A DNA stretch of 64,000 nt from Paenibacillus caseinilyticus (GTDB taxonomy: Bacteria > Bacillota > Bacilli > Paenibacillales > NBRC-103111). Of the stretch, positions 24,423-32,849 are shown one piece after another (position 1 is the first letter of the stretch; each line of letters opens with the position of its first letter). The DNA lies in assembly GCF_027533645.1 (NCBI RefSeq), contig NZ_JAQAGY010000015.1, forward strand, positions 62,001 to 126,000. The letters are read 5' to 3'. Both the position numbers and the translations under genes were made by a program. A model generated the notes under the pieces. It saw only the letters and a list, made by a program, of their open reading frames with translations. It did not search any database and had not been told where the DNA came from.

Positions 24423-25979
24423 TCACCCGATCTCCCCTTTCATCGCATCTGTCACCCTCTCGTTTCCTCCACTTCCTCGCATCGATTCCCCCTTCACCGC
24501 CCGTTCCATCCGCGCGTTCCCCATCAGGACGCTGGCGATTAGACCGATCCCTACGAACAAGGCCCCGGCCAGGAAGACGCCGCTCAGCGCATCGCTGAAG
24601 GCGGTCTGCAGGCCTCCCAGTACCTCCTCCGGCAGAGAGGCCCGGATAACCGGATCGAGCAGAAGACGCTGGAGTTCATTCTCTCCTGCACCGGCACCGT
24701 ATCCACCCGCTCCTGCCGAGATCCGTGCCGACAGCAGGCTTCCGAGTACGCTGACCCCTAGCGTACCGCCGATGGAGCGGAAGAACTGCGAGCCGGCGGT
24801 CGCCGCTCCGCGCTCCCTCCATTCCACGGCATTCTGGGCCGCCGTGCCCAACGCGGGATATACGCTCCCCATGCCAAGACCTGTCAAGATCAGATAGAGA
24901 ATCATCACGGCAGCCCCCGTATTCGCATCCATACGGCTCAGCAGCAGGAATCCGATGAGCATAGCGCCGAGACTTGGGACAAGAATCCCGCGGAACGAGA
25001 CGCGGGTCATCCACCGCCCGCAGGCCATGGAGGTGACGGACGCCGACAGCATCAGCGCAATGAGCAGGGTGCCGGCAGCGGAAGCGCTCATGCCGAGCAC
25101 GCCTTGGGCGAAGAGCGGGATGAAGGCGATCGCGCCGAACATTCCCGCACTGACGAAGAAACCGGCCAGATTGCCGTAGGCGATGGAGCGGATCCGGAAC
25201 AACCGCAGCGGCACCATCGGGTCCTTCGCCCGGGCTTCGATCCAGATCAAAGCGCCAAGCAGACAGACGCCTGCTGCAATCAGTCCCAGCACCGGCGGGG
25301 AAGACCAGGCGTATGCCGATCCCCCGAGCACCAGGGAGAGCAAGAATGAGGCCACGCTGCCCGTCAGGGCCAAGGCCCCGAGCCAATCGACGGAAGGCTT
25401 ACCGGCATCCCGTGCCGCATTCTCCTGCAGGCATCCCCCGATCAGAAGAAGAGCTGCCGCCCCCAAGGGAAGATTGATCCAGAAGATCCATCGCCAATCG
25501 CCATACTCCGCCAGCCACCCGCCAAGCGCCGGCCCCGCCGTACTGGATACGGCGAACACCGCACCGAACCAGCCCATGAATGTGCCCCTGCGCTCCGGCG
25601 GGAACACATCGGCGATCATCGTGAACGTAACCGGCAGCAGGGCCCCGGCCCCCAGACCCTGCAGAGCCCGGTATAGGATGAATTCCGGCATATTTCCCGC
25701 CATGCCGCATAAGGTCGATCCCGCCAGGAAAAGAAGCATGCCAGCGGCATAGGTCTTTTTGCGGCCGTACAAGTCCGCCAGCTTGCCATAGATAGGCATC
25801 GTTACGGTAGAGGCCAGCATATAGGCCGAGAAGACCCAGCCGTACAGCGACAGGCCTTCCCAGCCTTTCACCACATTGGGCATGGCCGAGGCGACAATGG
25901 TCTGGTCGATCGAAGCAAGTACGGACCCGAGCAGTAATCCAAGGGTCAACCAGCGAAGTCTGTTTGTTTCGGTGAACAT
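24423..25979 (-). CDS. MFS drug-efflux transporter, DHA2 (14-TM, EmrB/QacA) family
   Basis: 518 residues with 14 predicted membrane segments. Proton-driven export of drugs or other small molecules across the cell membrane. Family motifs are clear: SIDQTIVASAMPNV in TM1 (motif D1), GKLADLYGRKKTYAAG between TM2 and TM3 (motif A), RALQGLGAGALLPV in TM4 (motif B) and GPALGGWLAEYGDWRWIFWINLPLG in TM5 (motif C, antiporter). Monocistronic. No adjacent regulator gene; the substrate cannot be inferred. Confidence 0.93.
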   Translation of the reverse strand: MFTETNRLRWLTLGLLLGSVLASIDQTIVASAMPNVVKGWEGLSLYGWVFSAYMLASTVTMPIYGKLADLYGRKKTYAAGMLLFLAGSTLCGMAGNMPEFILYRALQGLGAGALLPVTFTMIADVFPPERRGTFMGWFGAVFAVSSTAGPALGGWLAEYGDWRWIFWINLPLGAAALLLIGGCLQENAARDAGKPSVDWLGALALTGSVASFLLSLVLGGSAYAWSSPPVLGLIAAGVCLLGALIWIEARAKDPMVPLRLFRIRSIAYGNLAGFFVSAGMFGAIAFIPLFAQGVLGMSASAAGTLLIALMLSASVTSMACGRWMTRVSFRGILVPSLGAMLIGFLLLSRMDANTGAAVMILYLILTGLGMGSVYPALGTAAQNAVEWRERGAATAGSQFFRSIGGTLGVSVLGSLLSARISAGAGGYGAGAGENELQRLLLDPVIRASLPEEVLGGLQTAFSDALSGVFLAGALFVGIGLIASVLMGNARMERAVKGESMRGSGGNERVTDAMKGEIG

Positions 25980-26156
25980 GCGTCTCTCACGCTCCTTCTC
26001 ATCGTACCGCTCCGCGGAAGCAGTAAGGAAACTATACGTGATCGGCCAAAAAAAGAATAGACTTATACTGAGCGATCGATTATTCTATAGCTAAGATACG
26101 CCCCTTTGATTATTTTACATATTTTTCCATATTCATCTTGGGACAGAGCTGTTCCA
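25980..26156. other. Intergenic region between divergent genes
   Basis: A/T-rich stretch that must hold the promoter of the efflux pump. A short dyad GGGACAGAGCTGTTCC occurs at 26140-26155, just before the repeat element. No gene seen. Confidence 0.5.
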
Positions 26157-26265
26157 GGCTTTTTTAAATATACGAATCTAGATCTCGCCAGAGCTCGATC
26201 CCGTAATCTTGTATTTCTTATAAACGCGCATTGTCCTTAAAAGGACGGTGAAGGCGTTTATCTAA
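26157..26265 (-). repeat. Interspersed repeat, type 2, full copy, inverted
   Basis: On the minus strand it reads AGATAAACG, a CCGTCC-TTTTAAGGAC core, ATGCGCGTTTATAAGAAATA, AAGATTAC, a CGAGCTCTGG block and an A/T tail ending in AAAAAA. Same order as the copy at 48357-48462. It lies between the efflux pump and the nucleotidyltransferase genes, and ends 19 bases before the latter's ATG. Confidence 0.75.
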
Positions 26266-26284
26266 TTTGGAGGAGGTAGAGGGG

Positions 26285-27331
26285 ATGAACGTAGGTACCG
26301 CACGAGAGGCAGCGAAGGAATGGGTGCTTGGGATCGCCGCCAGGGAAGCCGGCTTCCGGGGAGCTTACTTCAGCGGATCGGTGGCAGCGCTTTCAGAGGA
26401 GGTCCTACTGCCCCCGGCTTCCGATATCGACATCATGGTCGTAACGGACCGTGCTGAAGCCCTGCCGAAGCTGGGTAAGTTCCTCTACCGGGGCGCCCTG
26501 CTGGAAGTCTCCTATGTGCCGCTGTCCCAGCTGGCATCGCCTGAAGATGTCCTGGCGGATTATCACCTGGCGGGCGGCTTCCGCAGAGATACGGTCATCG
26601 CCGACCCTACCGGACATCTGCATGAACTGTACGCCCTGGTTTCAGACCGCTTCGCGGAGCTGGAGTGGGTCCGGCGACGGTGCGGGCATGCGCGCAGGCG
26701 GGTTGAAGGAGGACTCTCGTCCCTCTCCCCCGCCCTGCCTCTTCACGACCTCGTGACGTCTTGGCTGTTCCCCACCGGCGTCACCACCCATGTGCTCCTC
26801 GTAGCTGCGCTGCGCAACCCTACGATCCGGCTGCGCTACCTGGCGGTCCGTGACGTACTGACGGATTACGGCCGCAGCGCCTTCTATACGGAGCTGCTGG
26901 GGCTGCTGGGATGCCTGCATTTCACTCCTCAGCGCACTGAACATCATCTCGCCGAACTGGCCCGTACCTTTGACGCGACAGCGTCGGCAGCGAAGACCCC
27001 GTTCCCCTTCAGCTCCGACATCACGGCACCGGCCCGGTCCATCGCCATCGGGGGAAGCCTGGAGCTCATCCGGTCCGGCAGCCACCGGGAAGCGATCTTC
27101 TGGATCGCCGCCACCTTCGCCCGCTGCCACAAGATTCTGGCCGCCGACGCGCCGCAGGAAGTGCAGCGGCTGCATCTCCCGGCATTCGAGGCTCTTCTGG
27201 CCGATCTCGGGCTTGAGTCCCCCGGCGCGATCATGGAGAGGGCCCGGGAGGCCATCGCGTTCCTCCCGAGACTCGACGAGTGTACGGAGGCGATTCTGGC
27301 TGCGAATCCGGACATTACGGCGAAGACGTAA
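26285..27331 (+). CDS. Nucleotidyltransferase-fold protein
   Basis: 348 residues. The N-terminus has a DNA polymerase beta-type nucleotidyltransferase signature: GAYFSGSVAAL followed by DIDIMVV, giving the two acidic metal ligands. The rest is helical and resembles the C-terminal half of antibiotic-adenylyltransferase-like proteins, but no resistance class can be assigned. ATG 26285 is chosen over the frame start at 26267 because GGAGG lies eight bases upstream. Preceded by the repeat element and followed by a strong terminator, so it is monocistronic. Confidence 0.8.
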   Translation: MNVGTAREAAKEWVLGIAAREAGFRGAYFSGSVAALSEEVLLPPASDIDIMVVTDRAEALPKLGKFLYRGALLEVSYVPLSQLASPEDVLADYHLAGGFRRDTVIADPTGHLHELYALVSDRFAELEWVRRRCGHARRRVEGGLSSLSPALPLHDLVTSWLFPTGVTTHVLLVAALRNPTIRLRYLAVRDVLTDYGRSAFYTELLGLLGCLHFTPQRTEHHLAELARTFDATASAAKTPFPFSSDITAPARSIAIGGSLELIRSGSHREAIFWIAATFARCHKILAADAPQEVQRLHLPAFEALLADLGLESPGAIMERAREAIAFLPRLDECTEAILAANPDITAKT

Positions 27332-27376
27332 GGCTGGCTGGCAAAGAGGCCGCAGTAGTACCCTTGCTCGGACGCA

Positions 27377-27402
27377 CAAAACCACCCGCTGAGGTGGTTT
27401 TG
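27377..27402 (+). terminator. Intrinsic terminator
   Basis: CAAAACCACC (27377-27386) pairs with GGTGGTTTTG (27393-27402), 45 bases after the nucleotidyltransferase stop. Confidence 0.8.
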
Positions 27403-27536
27403 TTGAGGGAAGCTTCCGCTTGAATATTCACACGCAGGAGCCTGCTCCTTCCGGATCTAGGTTTGGCTGAAGTTGAAGGTTGTTGTATACTTGTAAATAT
27501 GGTTACGAATGGAATTCCTATGGAGGTGCGTCAGCC

Positions 27537-27806
27537 ATGGTAAGACTTTTATCCGACTATCTGTTTATCGGCTCACTGCTCCTGCTGGTGATTACCGTTC
27601 TTCTATTCTTTGTTCGCGGCGGCGGTCTGTCCAGCTCCACTGATATCCACAACCCCTCCGGTTCGATCACCGATCTGTCCATGCATCAAGACCGGAAGGG
27701 ACATCTGCAGAAGCAGAACCGCCTGCTCGTCAAGCTGCTCACCTCGTGCTCCTTCTGGCTTCCGCTAGCCGGCATTCTGGTCTCTTGGATTCTTCCCAAG
27801 CTCTGA
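27537..27806 (+). CDS. Small two-segment membrane protein
   Basis: 89 residues with a hydrophobic segment near each end (YLFIGSLLLLVITVLLFFV and SFWLPLAGILVSWIL) and a polar middle. ATG 27537 is chosen because GGAGGTG precedes it. Base composition is lower in GC than most neighbours. No known motif. Confidence 0.65.
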   Translation: MVRLLSDYLFIGSLLLLVITVLLFFVRGGGLSSSTDIHNPSGSITDLSMHQDRKGHLQKQNRLLVKLLTSCSFWLPLAGILVSWILPKL

Positions 27807-27817
27807 ACCCATTGCTT

Positions 27818-28324
27818 CTATCCCGGATCGTAATAGTCCGTTAACAACCGGGCCGACCGTTCAAAGCTTTGCCAATCCCCGCTATAGCTTAAGTTCATCC
27901 CCCACCCTGCCCTCCGCAAGCTGTCTGCGAGCTTCTCCAGATCTTTTCTCTGGCTGTCGCTTAGCTCCGTATTGGGGAAGCCCGTATAAGCCGGAAAGCC
28001 GGATAAGAGTTCACGCAGATGGTCAAGCATCGCTTCCTGCTCTTCCGTTAGTACGCCAATCTCATCCGCTGTGGCGGTAATCGTGTACAGATCCTGGAGC
28101 ACATCCTCGATCTTCTCGAGAATAATGCTCTCTTCCTTCCACTCGTGCTCCACTTCATAAGCAATGGCGCTCTCCAGCTCAACCAAATCGTTCTGCGTAA
28201 TCATAGCAACCCGGGCTAAGGCCGCCTCGGCCTGATTGTTCTTATACATCCACAAGCTGCCCAGTACTATATTGAGCAGCATGGAGATGACCAGGATCCA
28301 TGTAGAAGATTTAGGGAATTTCAT
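27818..28324 (-). CDS. Membrane-anchored protein of unknown function
   Basis: 168 residues with one N-terminal membrane anchor (TWILVISMLLNIVLGSLWMY) and an outside-facing, acidic, helical domain. No motif I can name. It is convergent with the small membrane protein (11 bases apart) and divergent from the AraC-type gene. GC content is lower than the window average. Confidence 0.65.
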   Translation of the reverse strand: MKFPKSSTWILVISMLLNIVLGSLWMYKNNQAEAALARVAMITQNDLVELESAIAYEVEHEWKEESIILEKIEDVLQDLYTITATADEIGVLTEEQEAMLDHLRELLSGFPAYTGFPNTELSDSQRKDLEKLADSLRRAGWGMNLSYSGDWQSFERSARLLTDYYDPG

Positions 28325-28381
28325 TTATGGCACTCTCCTCCATACGAGAACACAACCTTCATCCTCAGAATCAATCTTGCG

Positions 28382-28918
28382 GTGAAGCCCAACTCCGAGA
28401 AAAGGAGGCGCCAACTGGAGGCGATGTTCCGCACGTTTTTTGGCGAGCTCCATGAGGCTTCCCCCGGATACGAGCTTCAACTGCGTCATCTGGCAGCGGA
28501 ACTGCTCATCCGTTCCTTCCGCTTAGCCTCCAAGCGGACGGGCATTCATACGGAAGAAGCGACTCCCATTAAACAAAAGATGAAGGAAATCGTTCAATAT
28601 ATTAACAGCCGTTACTCCGATCCGTCGCTGCGGATGGAGGCCATATCACGTCAGTTTTATATCAGTCCCAGCTATGTAAGCCGTAATTTCAAAGAAGCTA
28701 CCTGGTACAGCATCACCGAATACATCAATATCGTGCGGGTGAAAGAAGCGCAGCACCTGCTCATCGCAACGGATTGGAGCATCACCGAGATCTCGGAGCG
28801 AGTCGGTTCTGATAATTTCTCGCATTTCGGCAAAATGTTCAAGAAAATATCGAATACCTCCCCGAGGATCTACCGGCGTCAGTGCCTGGAGAAAGCAACA
28901 CGCCCCACTGCCGAATAG
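28382..28918 (+). CDS. AraC-family regulator, probably 5'-truncated
   Basis: 178 residues from GTG 28382. The C-terminal 100 residues are a complete AraC double helix-turn-helix (LRMEAISRQFYISPSYVSRNFKEATWYSITEYIN, WSITEISERVGSDNFSHFGKMFKKISNTSPRIYRR). Before it lies the linker helix region usually following the cupin sensor domain, but the sensor domain (about 150 residues) is missing and no ribosome site precedes the GTG. The upstream frame stays open into the promoter region of the divergent gene. It may be a remnant rather than a working regulator. Confidence 0.7.
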   Translation: MKPNSEKRRRQLEAMFRTFFGELHEASPGYELQLRHLAAELLIRSFRLASKRTGIHTEEATPIKQKMKEIVQYINSRYSDPSLRMEAISRQFYISPSYVSRNFKEATWYSITEYINIVRVKEAQHLLIATDWSITEISERVGSDNFSHFGKMFKKISNTSPRIYRRQCLEKATRPTAE

Positions 28919-29010
28919 GAATGAGGCGTGAATGAAGTTCAATCCGGGTACGCGGTAGAGATGATGGTACAGGGATGTAGAGATGCTAAACTGCTTCGAA
29001 ATGACTGCGT

Positions 29011-29352
29011 TTACTTGCTTTGGTTTTTGGTCCCCCACTCGCATAACCCTTCCAAAACGGGTAATAGCGACTCCGCTTTGTCTGTGAGACTGTACTCCAC
29101 TTTAGGCGGAACTTGGGGATACTCTTTGCGTTTCACCATGCCATCCGCTTCCAATTCTTTAAGCTGTGAACTCAAAGTTTTATAAGTAATCGCTCCGATC
29201 CGTCTTTTCAAATCATTGAAGCGAACCGGCTGGTTTTCTGCGAGGAGGTACAGTATAACCATCTTCCATTTGCCGCCAATAACGGACAACGTATAACCAA
29301 AAGGTGTATCTTGAATATGTTTAACTTTGCCTGTAAATTCGCCCATCCCCAT
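29011..29352 (-). CDS. HxlR-family transcriptional regulator
   Basis: 113 residues, winged helix. The family block is clear: TPFGYTLSVIGGKWKMVILYLLAENQPVRFNDLKRRIGAITYKTLSSQLKELEADGMVKRKEYPQVPPKVEYSLTDKAESLLPVLEGLCEWG. No Cys, so not a YodB-type thiol sensor. ATG 29352 is chosen with AAAGGA upstream; the frame is open to 29418 but without a site. Divergent from a RidA-type gene 105 bases away, which it probably controls. The shared region holds a dyad AGTAC-N14-GTACT (29373-29396). Confidence 0.88.
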   Translation of the reverse strand: MGMGEFTGKVKHIQDTPFGYTLSVIGGKWKMVILYLLAENQPVRFNDLKRRIGAITYKTLSSQLKELEADGMVKRKEYPQVPPKVEYSLTDKAESLLPVLEGLCEWGTKNQSK

Positions 29353-29457
29353 ATTTACACTATCCTTTCTGGTAGTACCTATCAAATTAGTGCGTACTGT
29401 TTTTTTATTTGCGTTCACTTTATACTAACCTTACTTTCAAGTAAAGGGGAAAAAGAA

Positions 29458-29850
29458 ATGACTATGGCCAAAACTTACAATCACGGTGTTGCATGGGAAG
29501 AAACGTTCGGCGTTACTCAAGGTTACAGCATCAACGGCACCATCTACATATCGGGACAATTCTCACACGATATGCAGGGCGAGTTTGTTGGCGAGGGCGA
29601 TATCGAGGCACAGACCCGGCAGACGCTGGAGAATCTCGATCGCGTGCTGGAGGGATTCGGTGTAACAAGGTCGAACCTCGCTGAGATGGAGGTCTTTCTG
29701 ACTAACCCGCAAGAGCATTTCGAGCAGTGCGTCGCTCTGTACAAAGAGTATGTGGGCGACCACCGGCCGGCCGCCACCCTCGTCGGCGTGTCGGGTCTGG
29801 CGTTCCCTCACCAACTGATTGAAATCCGCGCAGTCGCACATACCGGCTGA
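29458..29850 (+). CDS. RidA/YjgF-family protein
   Basis: 130 residues. RidA proteins hydrolyse reactive enamine/imine intermediates or act in related catabolic steps. Conserved parts: GYSINGTIYISGQFSHDMQGEFVGEGDIEAQTRQTLENLDRVLEGFG and HRPAATLVGVSGLAFPHQLIEIRAVA; the catalytic Arg of true RidA (usually near residue 105) appears as R in DHRPAATLV/IEIRA. A sibling subgroup is possible. ATG 29458 with AAAGGGG upstream. Paired divergently with the HxlR regulator. Confidence 0.88.
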   Translation: MTMAKTYNHGVAWEETFGVTQGYSINGTIYISGQFSHDMQGEFVGEGDIEAQTRQTLENLDRVLEGFGVTRSNLAEMEVFLTNPQEHFEQCVALYKEYVGDHRPAATLVGVSGLAFPHQLIEIRAVAHTG

Positions 29851-29939
29851 CCCGGCCACCGCGGGCGGCGCAGCTCAGAGCGGCCGGGCTTCATCGAAAA
29901 AGCGCAACCGCTTTTGGAGTGAAAGCAATGGGGTCGTCG
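29851..29939. other. Intergenic stretch leading into the poly-C tract
   Basis: No gene; a GC-rich segment (GCGGGCGGCGCAGC) is followed by GAAAAAGCGCAACCGCTTTTGG, which contains a weak dyad (AAAAGCG/CGCTTTT). Confidence 0.4.
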
Positions 29940-29966
29940 CCCCCCCCCCCCCCCCCCCCCCCCCCC
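29940..29966 (+). repeat. Homopolymer of 27 C
   Basis: Twenty-seven consecutive C followed by GGGG. It lies between the RidA gene and htpG and is not inside a recognisable gene. Its exact length is unreliable in most sequencing chemistries. Confidence 0.9.
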
Positions 29967-30013
29967 GGGGTGCAAGCCTGCGCTGCGCTTGGCCAATGTG
30001 CAGCAATACCAAA

Positions 30014-30042
30014 AAAGGGTGAATCCTAAAGATTCACCCTTT
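30014..30042. terminator. Bidirectional terminator before htpG's stop
   Basis: Twelve-base arms AAAGGGTGAATC (30014-30025) and GATTCACCCTTT (30031-30042), flanked by A and T runs on both sides. Confidence 0.85.
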
Positions 30043-30082
30043 TCCTTACCGCAGCCTCCCGCCTCCGGGCTTTTGCTTTGGT

Positions 30083-31963
30083 TTATACCATGATTCTGCA
30101 AATGTCGTTCGTGAAGTCAACCGGATCCTGCACCGGCAGACCTTCGATGAGCAGGGCTTGATTGTACAGCAGGTTGGTGTACAGACCGAGCTTCTCTTTG
30201 TCCGTGCCGTGAGCATTCTTCAGGGACTGGAACACCTGGTGATTCACGTTGATCTCCAGCACCTTGTCGGCACTTACATCCGAGCCGTTCGGCATCGCCT
30301 TCAGAATCTTCTCCATCTCGATGGTCAGTTCGCCTTCCGTGGACAGACAAACCGGGTGGCTCTTCAGACGCTTCGAAGCACGAACCTGCTTGACCTTGCC
30401 GGACAGCACTTCGAGCATGGAATCGAAGAGTTCCTTGTTCTCGCCTTCCTGCTCCTCGCTTCCCTTCTCATCCGCATCGGACTCGATGCCGAGGTCGCCG
30501 CTCGATACCGATTTGAACTCTTTCTCCTTGTACGTGCGGATGGACTTGATCGCGAATTCGTCGATATCGTCTGTGAAGTAGAGCATCTCATAGCCCTTGT
30601 CGGCCACGAGCTCGGTCTGCGGGAGACGTTCGATCCGCTGGATCGATTCGCCGGAGGCATAGTAGATGTACTTCTGGTCTTCCGGCATTCTCGCGATATA
30701 CTCGTCGAGACTCACCAGCTTCTTCTCCGTCGAGGAATGGAACAGGAGCAGGTCTTGGAGCTCGTCCTTGTTCATGCCGTAGTCGCTGTACACCCCAAAC
30801 TTGAGCTGACGGCCGAACGCCTGGTAGAACTGCTCGTACTTCTCTCTCTCATCCTTCAGCATGCTGACCAGCTGGGACTTGATCTTGTTCTTAATATTCT
30901 TCGCGATGAGCTTCAGCTGTCTGTCATGCTGCAGCATCTCCCTGGAGATGTTGAGGGACAGATCCTCCGAATCGACCATCCCCTTCACGAAGCCAAAATA
31001 GTCGGGAAGCAGGTCCGCACACTTGTTCATGATGAGCACGCCGTTGGAGTAGAGCTCGAGGCCCTTCTCGTACTCCTTGGTGTAGTAGTCGAACGGCGTA
31101 TTCTCCGGAATGTAGAGGATCGCCTGGTAGACTACGGCGCCGTCGGCACTGATATGCAGATGCTTCAGCGGCTTGTCGAAGCCGTACCGCTTCTCCGCAT
31201 AGAAATTCTCGTAGTCTTCCGCCGTCAGCTCGCTCTTGTTCTTGCGCCAGATCGGAACCATGCTGTTCACGGTCTGCTCTTCGGTCCGTTCCTCGAATTC
31301 GTTCTCGCTGCCTTCCTTCGGCTGGTGGACTTTCACGTCCATCTTCACCGGATAGCGGATGAAGTCGGAATACTTCTTGATGATCGCCTTCAGGCGGTAT
31401 TCCTGGAGGAACTCGTCGTAATTGTCGTCTTCGGTGTTCTCCTTGATCTTCATGGTGATCTCGGTTCCGACCGTCTCTTTGTCTGCAGGCTCGATGGTGT
31501 ACCCTTCGGCGCCCTTGGACTGCCACTTGAACGCCTGCTCGCTGCCGAGCGCCCGGGAGACTACCGTCACTTCATCGGCGACCATGAAGGCCGAATAGAA
31601 ACCGACCCCGAACTGGCCGATGATGTTGTGCCCGTCTTTGGCCTCAATCTCTTTCTTGAAGGCGAGCGAGCCGCTCTTGGCGATCACACCGAGGTTCGCT
31701 TCCAGATCTTCCTTCGTCATCCCGATGCCCGTATCGGAGATCGTCAGCGTGCGGTTGTCTTTATCTGCCGTCACTTTTATGTAGTAGCTTTCCTTATCGA
31801 AGACGAGCGTGTCATCGGTCAGCGCTTTGTAATAGATTTTGTCGATGGCATCGCTTGCATTGGAGATCAGTTCCCGGAGGAAGATTTCTCTCTGCGTGTA
31901 GATGGAGTTGATCATCATTTCCAATAAGCGTTTGGATTCGGCTTTGAATTCTTGAACAGCCAT
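30083..31963 (-). CDS. htpG: Molecular chaperone HtpG (Hsp90)
   Basis: 626 residues. Bacterial Hsp90, an ATP-dependent chaperone dimer in the cytosol. The N-terminal ATPase has the GHKL motifs: [29 protein letters not shown] and [17 protein letters not shown]. Middle and C-terminal domains are complete, with an acidic insert at about residues 490-510 ([17 protein letters not shown]). ATG 31963 follows AAAGGAG. A TTGACA/TATATA promoter and a CIRCE operator lie upstream, so HrcA control is likely; in B. subtilis htpG is not in the HrcA regulon. Confidence 0.97.
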   Translation of the reverse strand: MAVQEFKAESKRLLEMMINSIYTQREIFLRELISNASDAIDKIYYKALTDDTLVFDKESYYIKVTADKDNRTLTISDTGIGMTKEDLEANLGVIAKSGSLAFKKEIEAKDGHNIIGQFGVGFYSAFMVADEVTVVSRALGSEQAFKWQSKGAEGYTIEPADKETVGTEITMKIKENTEDDNYDEFLQEYRLKAIIKKYSDFIRYPVKMDVKVHQPKEGSENEFEERTEEQTVNSMVPIWRKNKSELTAEDYENFYAEKRYGFDKPLKHLHISADGAVVYQAILYIPENTPFDYYTKEYEKGLELYSNGVLIMNKCADLLPDYFGFVKGMVDSEDLSLNISREMLQHDRQLKLIAKNIKNKIKSQLVSMLKDEREKYEQFYQAFGRQLKFGVYSDYGMNKDELQDLLLFHSSTEKKLVSLDEYIARMPEDQKYIYYASGESIQRIERLPQTELVADKGYEMLYFTDDIDEFAIKSIRTYKEKEFKSVSSGDLGIESDADEKGSEEQEGENKELFDSMLEVLSGKVKQVRASKRLKSHPVCLSTEGELTIEMEKILKAMPNGSDVSADKVLEINVNHQVFQSLKNAHGTDKEKLGLYTNLLYNQALLIEGLPVQDPVDFTNDICRIMV

Positions 31964-32047
31964 GGAGGAATCTCCTTTCAGATTATACAGAATGAACGGT
32001 ACCGGCCCGCCTCCCGGTCAGGGCGGCGGGATTCGGCCCTCCTTATT

Positions 32048-32074
32048 TTAGCACTCCTAACGGCGGAGTGCCAA
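32048..32074 (-). promoter_or_regulatory. CIRCE element (HrcA operator) of htpG
   Basis: TTAGCACTC (32048-32056), nine bases, GAGTGCCAA (32066-32074). One base differs from the consensus inverted repeat TTAGCACTC-N9-GAGTGCTAA. It lies just after the promoter at 32086-32115, in the early transcribed region, the usual CIRCE place. Confidence 0.88.
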
Positions 32075-32085
32075 CTTCTTATTTT

Positions 32086-32115
32086 TATATATCATATCTC
32101 GAAAATTCATGTCAA
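32086..32115 (-). promoter_or_regulatory. Sigma-A-type promoter of htpG
   Basis: TTGACA (32115-32110) and TATATA (32091-32086) on the minus strand, 18 bases apart, immediately upstream of the CIRCE element. Confidence 0.8.
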
Positions 32116-32145
32116 TAGGACCGCTCAACAAAGCAACAACAAAAA

Positions 32146-32165
32146 GACCGCCTGCAAGGGCGGTC
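32146..32165 (-). terminator. Intrinsic terminator
   Basis: GACCGCC (32146-32152) pairs with GGCGGTC (32159-32165); the minus strand continues TTTTTG. It serves the small gene ending at 32253. Confidence 0.75.
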
Positions 32166-32252
32166 CGCTTCACTTTGGCCTTCTAATATAGTACTGCCTG
32201 TCCGGCAACGGTGGAACCATCCTTCTACGATCGCCGCTGTCGGGATGCGCTT

Positions 32253-32495
32253 CTACAAGCGCTTCTCTTCGGTACCGGGACAATAATGGACAAGCAGCCG
32301 GTCCAGCTCGGCTTCGGCACGCTCCTGCCACTCCTGCAGCCGGGCAATCCGTTCGCGGATCGCATCGTTGACAATGCACGGGTAGCCCTTCTCGAGCTCG
32401 GCCGCCAGCTGGTCGATCAGCTGAATGACGGACACTTCGATATTCAGTCTCGATGAATCGATGCTCCGGCGCATCACCTGTTCCTTCTCATTCAT
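32253..32495 (-). CDS. Small helical protein of unknown function
   Basis: 80 residues, all predicted helix (LNIEVSVIQLIDQLAAELEKGYPCIVNDAIRERIARLQEWQERAEAELDRLLVHY). ATG 32495 is chosen over the longer frame to 32585 because GGAAGG precedes it and the upstream codons look non-coding. No family recognised. Terminator follows. Confidence 0.6.
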   Translation of the reverse strand: MNEKEQVMRRSIDSSRLNIEVSVIQLIDQLAAELEKGYPCIVNDAIRERIARLQEWQERAEAELDRLLVHYCPGTEEKRL

Positions 32496-32704
32496 CCCTA
32501 TCGTCCTTCCCGGTCTGCGGTGATCATTATATGTATGCGTTATATCTGTAGCGGCTGCCTCTTCCGTTGATCCATTGTGTATCATAGTGTATCACGGGAA
32601 CGGAAGGCAGGCAAGGAAAAGAAAGCGCATTCTTGCGTAAATATCCTTCCATTTTCTTCTTACTGCCCAGCTTAATCCGCCATATAACCCCTTGAATAAG
32701 AAAA
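32496..32704. other. Intergenic region
   Basis: A/T-rich around 32520-32600, probably holding the promoter of the 80-residue gene. No gene seen. Confidence 0.4.
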
Positions 32705-32725
32705 AGGCTTCCCGGGAGGAAGCCT
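32705..32725 (-). terminator. Intrinsic terminator after the squalene/phytoene synthase homologue
   Basis: AGGCTTCC (32705-32712) pairs with GGAAGCCT (32718-32725), followed by TTTTTCTT on the minus strand. It lies 125 bases past the stop codon at 32850, an unusually long 3' leader. Confidence 0.75.
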
Positions 32726-32849
32726 CAAACTTAGGAATAACTCGCTGCCCGCGAAGCCGAAGGAGACTGCGAGCAAACGTCCAACGGGATACACCCGTGA
32801 CGCTTGAATGGGCCGAGGCATCCGGGCAAGCCGGCTGCCCGGGACTCAG

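Noticed and set aside
30158..31927. 589-codon open frame on the plus strand opposite htpG
   Set aside because: Antisense shadow of a highly conserved gene; codon pattern follows htpG and there is no ribosome site.
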